The notes under the pieces were generated by a model. That model saw only the letters and a list, made by a program, of their open reading frames with translations, had not been told where the DNA came from and did not search any database. DNA of 64,000 nucleotides from Pseudomonas floridensis. Lineage in GTDB: Bacteria > Pseudomonadota > Gammaproteobacteria > Pseudomonadales > Pseudomonadaceae. Location of the stretch: contig NZ_MUIO01000018.1 of the NCBI RefSeq assembly GCF_002087235.1, forward strand, positions 1 through 64,000. Direction: 5' to 3'. Positions within the stretch are counted from its first letter, which is position 1, and the number at the start of each line of letters is the position of its first letter. Shown piece after piece: positions 8,619 to 16,741 of this stretch. The position numbers and the translations under genes are program-made.

Positions 8619-9703
8619 GTCGGGCGTAGACGCAGACGCAGGTCAGGCCCCATCTTGGTGACTTCGTAGACGTCGAAATCCAGACTTTCTTCCAGGCTGG
8701 TCAGCTCTGCCATGTGCACCAGCGGGCGGGCGAGATCGCCCAATAGCCGCGGTGCCATGTAGAGCAGCAGTTCGTCCACCAGATGAGCGTCGAGCAGCGC
8801 ACCGGCCAGTGTCGGCCCGGCCTCTACCATGACATCGTGCAGTCCGCGCTCGCTCAGTGCATGCATGAGCGCTGTCAGATCCAGCCCCTGATTGTCGCTG
8901 TTCAGGCGCAGCATCTCTCGATGGTCATCCTGCCCCCGCGAGGCGTCGCGCCCGACGACGTGCAGGCTGGGCGCCAGCGTGTTGAACACCCGTGCGTTGC
9001 CCGGAACACGTGCCTGGCTGTCCAGTACGACGCGCACCGGCTGCAAGGCCTCAGGCGATGACAATTGACGCACCGTCAGCAACGGATCGTCTGCCAGCAC
9101 CGTACCGCTGCCCGTCACGATGGCCGCGCTGCGAGCCCTCCAGAACTGCACATCGGCACGGGCCTGAGAACTGGAGATCCACTGCGAACGTCCGTTTTTC
9201 AGCGCCGTTCGACCATCCAGACTCATGCCGAGCTTGAGCTGCACCCAGGGCCGCCGCCGTTCGACACTGGACAGAAAGCCCCGGTTGAGTTCCCTGGCGG
9301 CGGTTCTGAGCAGGCCGACCTTGACCTCAATGCCCGCTTCACGCAGCAGCGCGATGCCCCGGCCATTGACCTGCTCATAGGGATCCTCATGAGCCACCAC
9401 CACCGACGCGATGCCACTTTCGATCAACGCCTGGTAACAGGCGCCGGTCCGTCCAACGTGGCTGCATGGCTCCAGCGTGACGTAAGCGGTCGCGCCTCTG
9501 GCCGACGCGCCCGCCTGACGCAGCGCGAAGACTTCGGCATGCGGGCCGCCCGCACTGCGGTGCCAGCCTTCGCCCACGACATGAAGGCCGTGGGCGATCA
9601 CACAGCCCACCCGAGGGTTGGGCCATGTGGAGTGGCTGCCGCGTTCTGCCAGCGTCAAGGCATGCTGCATGTGCTGGAAGTCGCACTCAGTGAAGTGGTT
9701 CAT
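8597..9703 (-). CDS. toxE: RibD-like deaminase/reductase, toxoflavin biosynthesis ToxE
   Basis: A 368-aa two-domain protein with the architecture of RibD. The N-terminal zinc deaminase carries His55-Ala-Glu57 (GGPHAEV), Cys80 and Cys89 in LEPCSHVGRTGAC. The C-terminal reductase starts near RPWVQLKLGMSLDGRTAL (about residue 148) and ends with EAGPTLAGALLDAHLVDEL. In riboflavin synthesis this enzyme deaminates the GTP cyclohydrolase II product. In the proposed toxoflavin pathway ToxE acts on the same intermediate. The toxC stop overlaps its start by 4 bases, making it the last gene of the operon. I prefer ToxE over housekeeping RibD because it sits between toxC and toxR and not in the usual nrdR-ribD-ribC cluster. 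Confidence 0.88.
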   Translation of the reverse strand: MNHFTECDFQHMQHALTLAERGSHSTWPNPRVGCVIAHGLHVVGEGWHRSAGGPHAEVFALRQAGASARGATAYVTLEPCSHVGRTGACYQALIESGIASVVVAHEDPYEQVNGRGIALLREAGIEVKVGLLRTAARELNRGFLSSVERRRPWVQLKLGMSLDGRTALKNGRSQWISSSQARADVQFWRARSAAIVTGSGTVLADDPLLTVRQLSSPEALQPVRVVLDSQARVPGNARVFNTLAPSLHVVGRDASRGQDDHREMLRLNSDNQGLDLTALMHALSERGLHDVMVEAGPTLAGALLDAHLVDELLLYMAPRLLGDLARPLVHMAELTSLEESLDFDVYEVTKMGPDLRLRLRPTQAVGSR

Positions 9704-11400
9704 GGGCGTGCTTGCGTCCCGGCGTTGACCTGGATCGGGTAGATCCTGCCGTCATAGGCGCTGGCCAGAAAGCCCGTGCCGTCCACGTTCTGCGACAGAC
9801 ACGAAATCCCGCTGGCGGTCGGCTTCTGCACCGTTACCCAGTGACGTTTGGCGACGTCGAAGATGGCCACCGTACCGCCGTAACTGCCTGTGGCGATGTG
9901 CTGGCGATCCTGAGAAATGGCGATGCATTTGATCGAGTGGTCGTGCGGCGTATCGAACACTTCATCCTGACCATTGCGCCACAGACGCAGTTTCAAATCC
10001 CGGCCGATGCTCGCAAAACCGTCCTCAATGCGTGTGCAGCCGTTGGAGATCCGCGAGTGGGCCTTGTCCAGATAGCGTTCCAGACCAAAGTCGCTGATCC
10101 GGTGAAACGCCGCAGCGGCGGTGGCGCAAACGCTGAACAGAAAACCTTCATCGGCGGCGATGCCCTTGATGGCGTTCTCATGCAGTGACAGGGCCGTGAC
10201 GAAGCGAGGTTGGTCCGCGTCGAGGCAGAAGATCAGCGCTTCGCCGGTGTAGGTGCCGATGGCGGCATGGAGCTGGCCGTTTCGCTCGAAGGTCGTCCCG
10301 CAATTGAGTGGCGAGCGATGCTGATAGAGCGTCTCGCCGGTACGCGCGTCGAACACCGTGCCCATCTGGCCGCCGGTCAGGACGCTGCTGCCGAACGGCA
10401 ACAGGAAGTTGCACAGGCTGCCGGCGTGGGTGCTGGCCTGGCCGTTGATCTGCAGGATACCGGCGTCGCCAATGCTGTAGATATCGTCTTCGACGACGGC
10501 CACCGCGTTGAGGCTGACGGCAGGTTCGATGCCCTCCAGATCCCACGCTTGAGTCACGAAGTTCCAGGTGGCGTAGCTGGAGCCGAAGGTGACGAACGCA
10601 ATATGTTCGGTGCCCAGCAACGTGCAGCTGCGCGGCCAGATGATGCTCGGCAGTGATGTTTGTGCGGTGGTGGTCAGAACGTTGTTTTCGTCCAGGTGCC
10701 AGAGCATCACGCAACGGTCGTAGCTCAGGCTCACCAACAGGCGCTGTGCGTCGTCCCAGATGATGCGTTTGATCCCGGCGGCGTGGGCAGGATAGAGCTG
10801 CGTACCCTGGGCGCTGATCACGGAAATCTTGCCTTCGTCGTCGCCGGCGAAAATGATTCCGTCACGGGAGAGGGCGACGGTATCGGTTTCCACACCACCC
10901 AGATCGATGATGTCGAGCGACTCGCCGGTCTCGGCGCTCCAGCGTCGAATGGAGCCGTCATCGCTGCTCGAAACCAGCGTCTTGCCGTCGGCGGACCAAC
11001 TGACCGAAATGACGTCGGCGCTGTGGCCTTGCAGGATGTGCCGCGTGTGTCCCTGAAGATCGAACAGGCGAATCGTGTGATCACGTGAACTGGTCGCAAT
11101 GGTCTGGCCGTCAGGCGAGAAGGCGGCCATCTCGATATCGTCCTCATGTCCGATGAGCACCGCTTTCAGGCGCAGGGACGGGACTTCCCAGACGCGTGCG
11201 GTGTAGTCGCTGCTGGCGCTGACCAGCAAGGTGCCATCGGCGTTGAACGCACACTGATTGGCCAGGTGATCATGCAGGACGCGCTGGATCGGCGTCTTGG
11301 TTTTGGCGTCCCACAGGATGACCTGATTGTCATAACCGGCAGTCGCGACATAAATATCTTTAAACGCAGTAATACCGCTGATAGGTCCGAAGTGGCGCAT
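9700..11400 (-). CDS. toxC: WD40-repeat beta-propeller protein ToxC
   Basis: A 566-aa protein made mostly of WD40 repeats. Blades end in signatures such as NQVILWDAKT, ARVWEVPSL, TIRLFDLQGH and SIRRWSAETG in the N-terminal third, with weaker blades through the middle, then LRLWRNG and VAIFDVAKR near the C-terminus. The length fits two propellers or one large one. There is no signal peptide or enzyme motif. WD proteins usually scaffold complexes. The B. glumae toxoflavin operon includes a WD-repeat protein (ToxC) whose role is unclear. It lies 87 bases after toxB and overlaps toxE by 4 bases. The start ATG follows AAAGGAATTAG. Confidence 0.88.
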   Translation of the reverse strand: MRHFGPISGITAFKDIYVATAGYDNQVILWDAKTKTPIQRVLHDHLANQCAFNADGTLLVSASSDYTARVWEVPSLRLKAVLIGHEDDIEMAAFSPDGQTIATSSRDHTIRLFDLQGHTRHILQGHSADVISVSWSADGKTLVSSSDDGSIRRWSAETGESLDIIDLGGVETDTVALSRDGIIFAGDDEGKISVISAQGTQLYPAHAAGIKRIIWDDAQRLLVSLSYDRCVMLWHLDENNVLTTTAQTSLPSIIWPRSCTLLGTEHIAFVTFGSSYATWNFVTQAWDLEGIEPAVSLNAVAVVEDDIYSIGDAGILQINGQASTHAGSLCNFLLPFGSSVLTGGQMGTVFDARTGETLYQHRSPLNCGTTFERNGQLHAAIGTYTGEALIFCLDADQPRFVTALSLHENAIKGIAADEGFLFSVCATAAAAFHRISDFGLERYLDKAHSRISNGCTRIEDGFASIGRDLKLRLWRNGQDEVFDTPHDHSIKCIAISQDRQHIATGSYGGTVAIFDVAKRHWVTVQKPTASGISCLSQNVDGTGFLASAYDGRIYPIQVNAGTQARP

Positions 11401-11487
11401 GTTCTAATTCCTTTAGAGCAATGAACGGTCGTTTTCGGGCAAGCCGGTGCCCGCCCGCAAACAGGCAGCTCGTTGTGGGGAAGAGCG

Positions 11488-12087
11488 TTAGTTGTTGATA
11501 TTGATGATGTGCTGTTTCTTGTCGATCTTGGCCTGCAAGTAACCCCGGTTGTGCTGCGTAATAAAGACGCCCGTAGGAATGGTGGCGTCGACTTTCACGC
11601 CACTGGACTCCAGCGCCGACACTTTGTCCGGGTTATTGGTGATCAACCGGCAACTGCGAACACCGACAGCCTTGAGCATTCGTGCCGCCAGCGAGAAATC
11701 GCGGCCGTCTTCGGGAAAACTCAGGTGCACGTTGGCTTCGAACGTGTCCATGCCGGTGTCTTGCAGGCGATACGCATCGAGCTTGGCGTACAGCCCGATA
11801 CCGCGGCCTTCCTGGCGCAGGTAGATCAGGTAGCCACCTTCCTCGTGCATCCGGGCGATGGATTCACTCAACTGCGGTCCGCAGTCACAGCGTTCCGATT
11901 TGAAGACATCGCCCGTGAGGCACTCGGAATGAATACGTACCAAGGGGCTTTCCTGTCGGTCAGGGCCAAGTTTGATCAGAATATGTTCGAAGTAAGGGTC
12001 CAGCCCGGTAAACGTGATAAAGGTACTTGGGCAGTGGCCATCATTGAGCGGAATATCAACCTTATTGCGTATCTGTACGTTAGACAT
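11488..12087 (-). CDS. toxB: GTP cyclohydrolase II, toxoflavin biosynthesis ToxB
   Basis: A 199-aa GTP cyclohydrolase II that opens the GTP imidazole ring, the first step shared by riboflavin and toxoflavin. Zinc ligands Cys56, Cys67 and Cys69 lie in HSECLTGD and ERCDCG; the substrate loop RQEGRGIGLYAK begins at residue 91 and the LITNNPDK motif near 148. I start at the ATG at 12087 (MSNVQIRNKV), preceded by AGGTTTACCT; an in-frame extension to 12264 would overlap toxD. The length matches stand-alone RibA and there is no RibB domain. Its place between toxD and toxC marks it as the pathway-specific copy. The C-terminus ends in an unusual IININN tail. Confidence 0.92.
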   Translation of the reverse strand: MSNVQIRNKVDIPLNDGHCPSTFITFTGLDPYFEHILIKLGPDRQESPLVRIHSECLTGDVFKSERCDCGPQLSESIARMHEEGGYLIYLRQEGRGIGLYAKLDAYRLQDTGMDTFEANVHLSFPEDGRDFSLAARMLKAVGVRSCRLITNNPDKVSALESSGVKVDATIPTGVFITQHNRGYLQAKIDKKQHIININN

Positions 12088-12148
12088 AGGTAAACCTGCT
12101 TGATGGTGGTGAATATTTTTATTGTGTAAGTGCTGGACCGAGGCGCTG

Positions 12149-13165
12149 TTACGCGCCAGGTGTTTCGGCCAGGCGAAACCCCATGACATAGATTTCGCGA
12201 GGGTATTTCCCGTGGCGACGGCAATTGCGCGCCAGGTCTCTGAAGCGGGTAAAGCTGCCGCCACGGGCGACGCGATGAGTACCGACGACCGTTACCAGAT
12301 CGTCTTCGACGGCGATGCCTCCGGGGTAGGCGGCGTAATCATCGGCGACGTATTCTTCGACGTTGCCCGCCATGTCCAGGCAGCCGAACGGGGAAGCGCC
12401 AGCGGCGAAGGCTCCGATGGGCGATGACCCGAACAGTCCCAGTTCGGCGGTATTGCAGTGTTCGGGCAGAAAACGGTTACCCCACGGGAATTCCAGGTTC
12501 TGCGGGCCAGCGGCGGCGTACTCCCATTCGGCCTCTGTCGGCAGGCGGAACCGGCGCTGGGTGTGGGCATTCAGCCAGTCGATGTACGCCTGTACATCCT
12601 CGACCGTGACGCCAAATACCGGGTGGTTGCCACGCTCGGCCGGGAACTGGCCGAACGCCCAGTTTTCCGGAATGCGGGGCTCCAGAGAGTCTTCGAGAAA
12701 CGCTTTGTATTCCAGGTTGGTGACCGGAAACTTCGCGATTCGATAAGGCTGGAGCGTCACCGCGTGGCGCGGTACTTCCTTTTCGATCCAGGAGCGGTCG
12801 AGGCCCAGCCCCTGCATGTTGTCCATGACCGCGTCGAGCTGGTCGGCGGGCAGCCCGATGGACACGTCACCCGCTTCGATATCGACCATGGGTGGGTTCA
12901 GCACGTCGATGCGCGGGTCGAGGGTAAGCGCCAGCAGTTTGCCTGCCGCGAGCCGGACGGGCAGCGCGGTGTCCGGATCTTCGACTCGCTCCACGAGTCG
13001 CTCTGTCGGTTCCTGCGCCAGTAATTTCCAGGTCGCCAGCGGCAGCGCCAGGTTTTGAGGCTGATGAAAGTGCTCGGGCAAGCCCATCAGATGCCTGTCA
13101 GTCATATCGGTGCGTAGCGCACCCTCGAAGACAGGCCAGTGGGTGAACGGGTTATGAGTCGCCAT
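12149..13165 (-). CDS. toxD: FGE/SUMF1-like protein ToxD, without the copper cysteine pair
   Basis: A 338-aa protein. About residues 1-90 form an N-terminal region of unknown fold. From about 95 on it is a formylglycine-generating-enzyme (FGE-sulfatase) domain: ITVxxF-like PYRIAKFPVTNLEYKAF, RFRLPTEAEWEYAAAG, PWGN, MAGNVEEYVADDY and RGGSF at 301-305. True aerobic FGEs carry two copper-binding cysteines just after RGGS(F/Y); here those positions hold Arg and Ala, and the only nearby cysteine is Cys315. It is therefore unlikely to be an ordinary sulfatase activator, and no sulfatase is encoded nearby. The same type of protein (ToxD) occurs in B. glumae and P. protegens toxoflavin clusters. It may catalyse an oxidative ring-forming step, but the reaction is not known to me. 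Confidence 0.85.
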   Translation of the reverse strand: MATHNPFTHWPVFEGALRTDMTDRHLMGLPEHFHQPQNLALPLATWKLLAQEPTERLVERVEDPDTALPVRLAAGKLLALTLDPRIDVLNPPMVDIEAGDVSIGLPADQLDAVMDNMQGLGLDRSWIEKEVPRHAVTLQPYRIAKFPVTNLEYKAFLEDSLEPRIPENWAFGQFPAERGNHPVFGVTVEDVQAYIDWLNAHTQRRFRLPTEAEWEYAAAGPQNLEFPWGNRFLPEHCNTAELGLFGSSPIGAFAAGASPFGCLDMAGNVEEYVADDYAAYPGGIAVEDDLVTVVGTHRVARGGSFTRFRDLARNCRRHGKYPREIYVMGFRLAETPGA

Positions 13166-13236
13166 GGTTTACGCAGCCTTTTGAATCGCTGGTGGAGTAA
13201 ACGCCAGCCTCGACATCAGGCTGGCGAATCGAGCCA

Positions 13237-13983
13237 TTAGCGTATGCAGATCAAACCGGTCTGCAGGCAATTACGCTCGAAGTTGTCCCAGTAGCCCTTG
13301 GGAAACTTGTTCCGGTTGGCTTGAGAAATGATCGGCTTATGCCACTCGAAACGGGTGAATCCGGCTTTGGAAATCGCTTTTTCGTACGCCTCTCTGCTCC
13401 AGCGGTAGAACGTGAACGCGCTGGGTGGATCGGTGACGAATTCGGCATCGCAGCGATAGCCGCCATTGTGCGGTTGTTCGTTGAGCACATGGACGCCGTA
13501 GGTGGTGAAGTTGCCCTGCGCCAGTTGGTAATCTGGCTCGACGGTATAGGCGATCAGCTTGCCGCCCGGTTTCAGGTTCTGCGCAACGATGGCAAACATC
13601 GCCTCCAGCTCTTCGGGCGACTGAGCATAATTGAACAGCCAGGCTGCACTGACTCTGTCGAAGGGGCCTTGTGGCAGGACACCCATGTCCAGCACGTTGG
13701 CGACCTTGTACTCGATGGCTTCCTGGTTGCGTGCCGACTCCTGTCGCGCCAGTTCGATCATGGAGGCGGAAATGTCCACGCCCATTACTTTGCTGGCACC
13801 CTGGCGCAGCAACTCCCGACCGAAGAAACCGAAGCCGCAGGCCAGATCCAGAACGGACTTGCCTTTGACGTCGCCAACCATGTGAAAGAACGTTTCGGTT
13901 TCAACCGAGCGCTGCGAGGCACTGTCGGTAAACGCTTCGAAACGCTCGCCGATTGAATCGTATGTAGCGGATTGAGCAGGCAT
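13237..13983 (-). CDS. toxA: SAM-dependent N-methyltransferase, toxoflavin synthase ToxA
   Basis: A 248-aa class I methyltransferase. SAM motif I is VLDLACGFG at residues 44-52, the acidic end of strand 2 is MGVDIS near 67-72, and the post-motif AWLFNYAQ lies near 114. The C-terminal half (TFYRWSREAYEKAISKAGF) matches the small-molecule methyltransferase fold. ToxA of B. glumae methylates the azapteridine precursor 1,6-didesmethyltoxoflavin at two nitrogens. The gene follows the YdcZ-like gene by 36 bases and precedes toxD by 71 bases. The ATG is preceded by AAAGGAAGTTAAC on the reverse strand, a good ribosome site. Gene context makes the ToxA call strong. Confidence 0.88.
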   Translation of the reverse strand: MPAQSATYDSIGERFEAFTDSASQRSVETETFFHMVGDVKGKSVLDLACGFGFFGRELLRQGASKVMGVDISASMIELARQESARNQEAIEYKVANVLDMGVLPQGPFDRVSAAWLFNYAQSPEELEAMFAIVAQNLKPGGKLIAYTVEPDYQLAQGNFTTYGVHVLNEQPHNGGYRCDAEFVTDPPSAFTFYRWSREAYEKAISKAGFTRFEWHKPIISQANRNKFPKGYWDNFERNCLQTGLICIR

Positions 13984-14019
13984 TGTTAACTTCCTTTGTT
14001 ATGTTTAACCCATTCACAA

Positions 14020-14466
14020 CTAACTTCGTACTGTGATCAGGAACCCCATAATCACCACGAGAATGCCGACAATCTTCTGAACATTTATCGACTGTCGAGG
14101 CAGGCCCACCAGACCGAAGTAGTCAATGATCAACGAGATCACCAGTTGTCCAACGATGACCGCCATCATGAAGTTGAGCGTGCCCAGTCGCGGCGCCATC
14201 AGCAGGGCGGTCGTTATATAAAGGACACCGGCTACACCGCCCAACCAGGCCCACCAGGGCGTGCTTTGCAAGGTGCTCAGGCACGGGCGTTGAACCTTGA
14301 AAATCAACATGACGCCGATGACCGCAATCAGGCTGACCAACAATGAAACCATCGTTGCCCACAACGGGTGTCCCAACACGACCCCTAACCGGGCATTGGT
14401 TCCTGCCTGTAGCGGTACTGCGAAACCGGCGGCCAGACTTAAAGTAAAAGCAGTCACTACATTCAT
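14020..14466 (-). CDS. YdcZ-family (DMT superfamily) membrane protein
   Basis: A 148-aa integral membrane protein of the YdcZ/DUF606 group in the drug/metabolite transporter superfamily. Four to five membrane segments are visible, including SLAAGFAVPLQAGTNARLG, WATMVSLLVSLIAVIGVMLIF and IVGILVVIMGFLIT. The conserved P.QAG.N motif lies near residues 17-23. It is the first gene of the toxoflavin operon, 36 bases before toxA, with AGAGGAAC upstream of its ATG. It could move toxoflavin, a precursor or an intermediate across the inner membrane. I know of no such gene as a standard part of the B. glumae tox operon. The substrate is unknown. Confidence 0.82.
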   Translation of the reverse strand: MNVVTAFTLSLAAGFAVPLQAGTNARLGVVLGHPLWATMVSLLVSLIAVIGVMLIFKVQRPCLSTLQSTPWWAWLGGVAGVLYITTALLMAPRLGTLNFMMAVIVGQLVISLIIDYFGLVGLPRQSINVQKIVGILVVIMGFLITVRS

Positions 14467-14528
14467 CAGACAGGTTCCTCTTTTTTTCAGTGTTACCCAG
14501 TCGGACAGGCACTGACCAATTCCCAGTT

Positions 14529-14545
14529 CTGATACGCGGTATTAG
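14529..14545. promoter_or_regulatory. candidate operator of the toxoflavin operon
   Basis: CTGATAC-GCG-GTATTAG is a 7-bp inverted repeat with one mismatch and a 3-base spacer, 63-79 bases upstream of the first gene of the tox operon. On the minus strand TTAATA and TATCAG, 18 bases apart, could serve as a weak promoter overlapping it. The position suits a LysR-type activator such as the ToxR-like protein. The rest of the 277-base gap between the tox operon and the upstream ABC permease gene shows nothing else I can name. Confidence 0.4.
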
Positions 14546-14743
14546 TGAGGCTTATTAAGTAGTGGCCTTTGGCTAGAGCACACCCGGCAAATGGATCCGG
14601 CCCAAACACCCTGTTCGCTTGAGCGCCGGTAACCATAGACCGGCCAGATAGTCTGACTTTTTAGTTATTAGTTCACTTACTCATCTTCAGGCGCCAGTCA
14701 CGCGATTGTGTTGGCCGACCTGGTTTTACGAAGGCGCTATGCC

Positions 14744-15784
14744 TTAGTTGCGCCTCATCATGAAGATGAAGAACAACCCTCCCAACAGCGCTGTCGAGAT
14801 ACCGATGGGCAGGTCTTCGGGTGCGATCAGCGTGCGCGAGACTACGTCGACCCACACCATCAGCAACGCACCCAACAGGGTGGCCACTGGCAGCAAGCGC
14901 CGGTGCTCGGAGCCCACCAGACGTCTCGCGATGTGCGGCACCATCAGGCCGACGAAGCCGATGGAGCCGCAGAGGGCGACCAGTACGCCGGTCATCAGCG
15001 AGGCAATCAGAAACACCAGCAGGCGGACATTTCGCACTTGCAGGCCGAGGCTCACGGCGGTCTGATCGCCCGCCATCAAGGCGTTCAGTGCCCGGCCGAG
15101 CCCTTGCAGGAGAATCCAGCCTGTCAGTAGGGTGAACAGTGGAACCGTCAGCAATTCCCAGCGCGCCAGGCCGAGGCCGCCCAGCATCCAGAACAGCACG
15201 GCGGAGCTGGCCCGGTGATCGCCCAGAAACAGCAGCAGGTTGGCAATGGCCATCATGACGAATGACACCGCGACGCCGCTTAACAGCAGGCGCTGGCTGT
15301 CGAGACGACCGTTACGGCTGGACAGCCATACCACCAGAATCAGGCTCGCGAGCGATCCTGCGAACGCGGCGAGTGGCAAGGTCAGCATGCCGAGGACTTC
15401 GCCGACGTGCATGACCACGATCACGGCACCGAGCGTGGCACCTGACGTGGCCCCCAACAAATGCGGGTCGGCCAGCGGGTTGCGCGTGACGGCTTGCAGC
15501 ACACAGCCGATGAGCGCCAGACCCGCGCCTGCCAGCGCACCGAGCAGCACGCGCGGCGTGCGGATCAACCAAACGATGGTTTCCTGTCCTGCCGTCCAGA
15601 GGTGCGGTTCGTCACCAAGGCCTGACAGTTTGAACATCAGAATATGGATGACCTCTTCCAGCGGCACAGGCGCCGCGCCGAAGGTGACAGACACCAGGCA
15701 CGAAACCAGCAGCAGCGCAGTCAGCGTGATCAGCAAACCGGTGTAGCGGCTTCGTCGTTCAGTCAGCCACTGTGCCAGCGTCAT
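14744..15784 (-). CDS. FecCD-family ABC transporter permease
   Basis: A 346-aa inner-membrane permease of the FecCD/BtuC family (iron-chelate, haem, cobalamin and other metal-chelate importers). About ten hydrophobic segments are visible, beginning with LLITLTALLLVSCLVSV. Family motifs include RTPRVLLGALAGAGLALIGCVLQAVTRNPLADPHLLG and LCGSIGFVGLMVPHIARRLVG. It is the last gene of the TonB-ATPase-binding protein-permease operon and overlaps the binding-protein gene by 4 bases. Because the operon sits behind a Zur-type box, the likely cargo is a zinc complex rather than ferric siderophore. This is an inference. Confidence 0.9.
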   Translation of the reverse strand: MTLAQWLTERRSRYTGLLITLTALLLVSCLVSVTFGAAPVPLEEVIHILMFKLSGLGDEPHLWTAGQETIVWLIRTPRVLLGALAGAGLALIGCVLQAVTRNPLADPHLLGATSGATLGAVIVVMHVGEVLGMLTLPLAAFAGSLASLILVVWLSSRNGRLDSQRLLLSGVAVSFVMMAIANLLLFLGDHRASSAVLFWMLGGLGLARWELLTVPLFTLLTGWILLQGLGRALNALMAGDQTAVSLGLQVRNVRLLVFLIASLMTGVLVALCGSIGFVGLMVPHIARRLVGSEHRRLLPVATLLGALLMVWVDVVSRTLIAPEDLPIGISTALLGGLFFIFMMRRN

Positions 15785-16740
15785 CGCGCCACATCGTGGA
15801 AAGCCGCGGTGAGGGTCTCGATGGCCGTGACATTGTCGAGTCCCGGCGTCACCGCAACGTAAGGCAGGACGACATACCGTTTGTTACGAATCGCATCGAT
15901 GGATTGCAGCGCCGGGTTGTTTTCCAGGAAGTGCTGCTTCTGCGTTGCACTGACTTCGCCGTAGTCGACGATCACGATGATCTCGGGATTGCTCTGCACC
16001 ACCGATTCCCAGTTCACGTGGGTCCAACTGGCTGCGACATCACCCATGACATTGCGTCCGCCCGCTGCACTGATCAGCGCCTGCGGAATTGCCAGACGCC
16101 CGGCAGTCATGGGCCGGTCTTCGCCGCTGTCGTATAGAAAGACCCGGGGAGACGCATCGCCAGTCGTGCGTTCGCGAACCGCGTCCACGCGCCGTTGCAT
16201 GTCGGCCACCACCGCTTGCGCACGGTCCTGCACGTCGAATATTCGGCCCAGATTGAGCAGGTCGTTGTAGACATCATCCAGTTTCGCTTCGGCGCGAGGC
16301 ATGATCTGGGCGCAGGATTCGGTCAGTTCGTAGGTCTGAATGCCCAGCGTGGCCAGACTCTGCGGCGTCACGTCCCCGCCGACCCGCATGCCGTAATTCC
16401 AGCCTGCAAAATAGAAGTCGGCATTGGCATTGAGCAGTGTTTCCACGGACGGGTACTTGCTGGCCAGCTCGGGGAGCTTGCCCAGATCCCGCAGCAAGGC
16501 GGGATCGGGCTTGTTCCACCCGGTGATACCGCTGTAGCCCGCCATGCGCGATTGCAGACCCAGCGCGACCATCATTTTGGTCAGATTGACGTCATTGCTG
16601 ACGGCGCGTTGCGGTGCCGCGTTGAATGTCACCGAACGGTCGCAACTCTGGACGGTAACCGGGTAGGCCGTGGGCCGGGCGTGCGCCATCGTGCCGATCA
16701 ACGCCGCGCTAAGGCTCAGCCACATGAACAAAGGCTTCAT
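15781..16740 (-). CDS. periplasmic metal-chelate binding protein of ABC importer
   Basis: A 319-aa substrate-binding protein of the FecB/BtuF type. The ATG at 16740 gives a clean signal peptide (KPLFMWLSLSAALIGTMAHA). An upstream extension would lack one and overlap the ATPase gene. The mature protein has the family's two lobes, with SNDVNLTKMMVALGL in the first and SAAGGRNVMGD...THVNWESVVQSNPEIIVIVDYG in the second. It feeds the FecCD-type permease encoded just downstream (4-base overlap) and follows the ATPase gene by one base. It probably binds a metal complex delivered by the TonB receptor. The ligand cannot be read from the sequence. Confidence 0.88.
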   Translation of the reverse strand: MKPLFMWLSLSAALIGTMAHARPTAYPVTVQSCDRSVTFNAAPQRAVSNDVNLTKMMVALGLQSRMAGYSGITGWNKPDPALLRDLGKLPELASKYPSVETLLNANADFYFAGWNYGMRVGGDVTPQSLATLGIQTYELTESCAQIMPRAEAKLDDVYNDLLNLGRIFDVQDRAQAVVADMQRRVDAVRERTTGDASPRVFLYDSGEDRPMTAGRLAIPQALISAAGGRNVMGDVAASWTHVNWESVVQSNPEIIVIVDYGEVSATQKQHFLENNPALQSIDAIRNKRYVVLPYVAVTPGLDNVTAIETLTAAFHDVAR

Positions 16741-16741
16741 T

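Noticed and set aside
8597..12087. Housekeeping riboflavin genes (ribD, ribA)
   Set aside because: The two enzymes are interleaved with WD40 and FGE-like genes and a methyltransferase, an arrangement specific to toxoflavin clusters.
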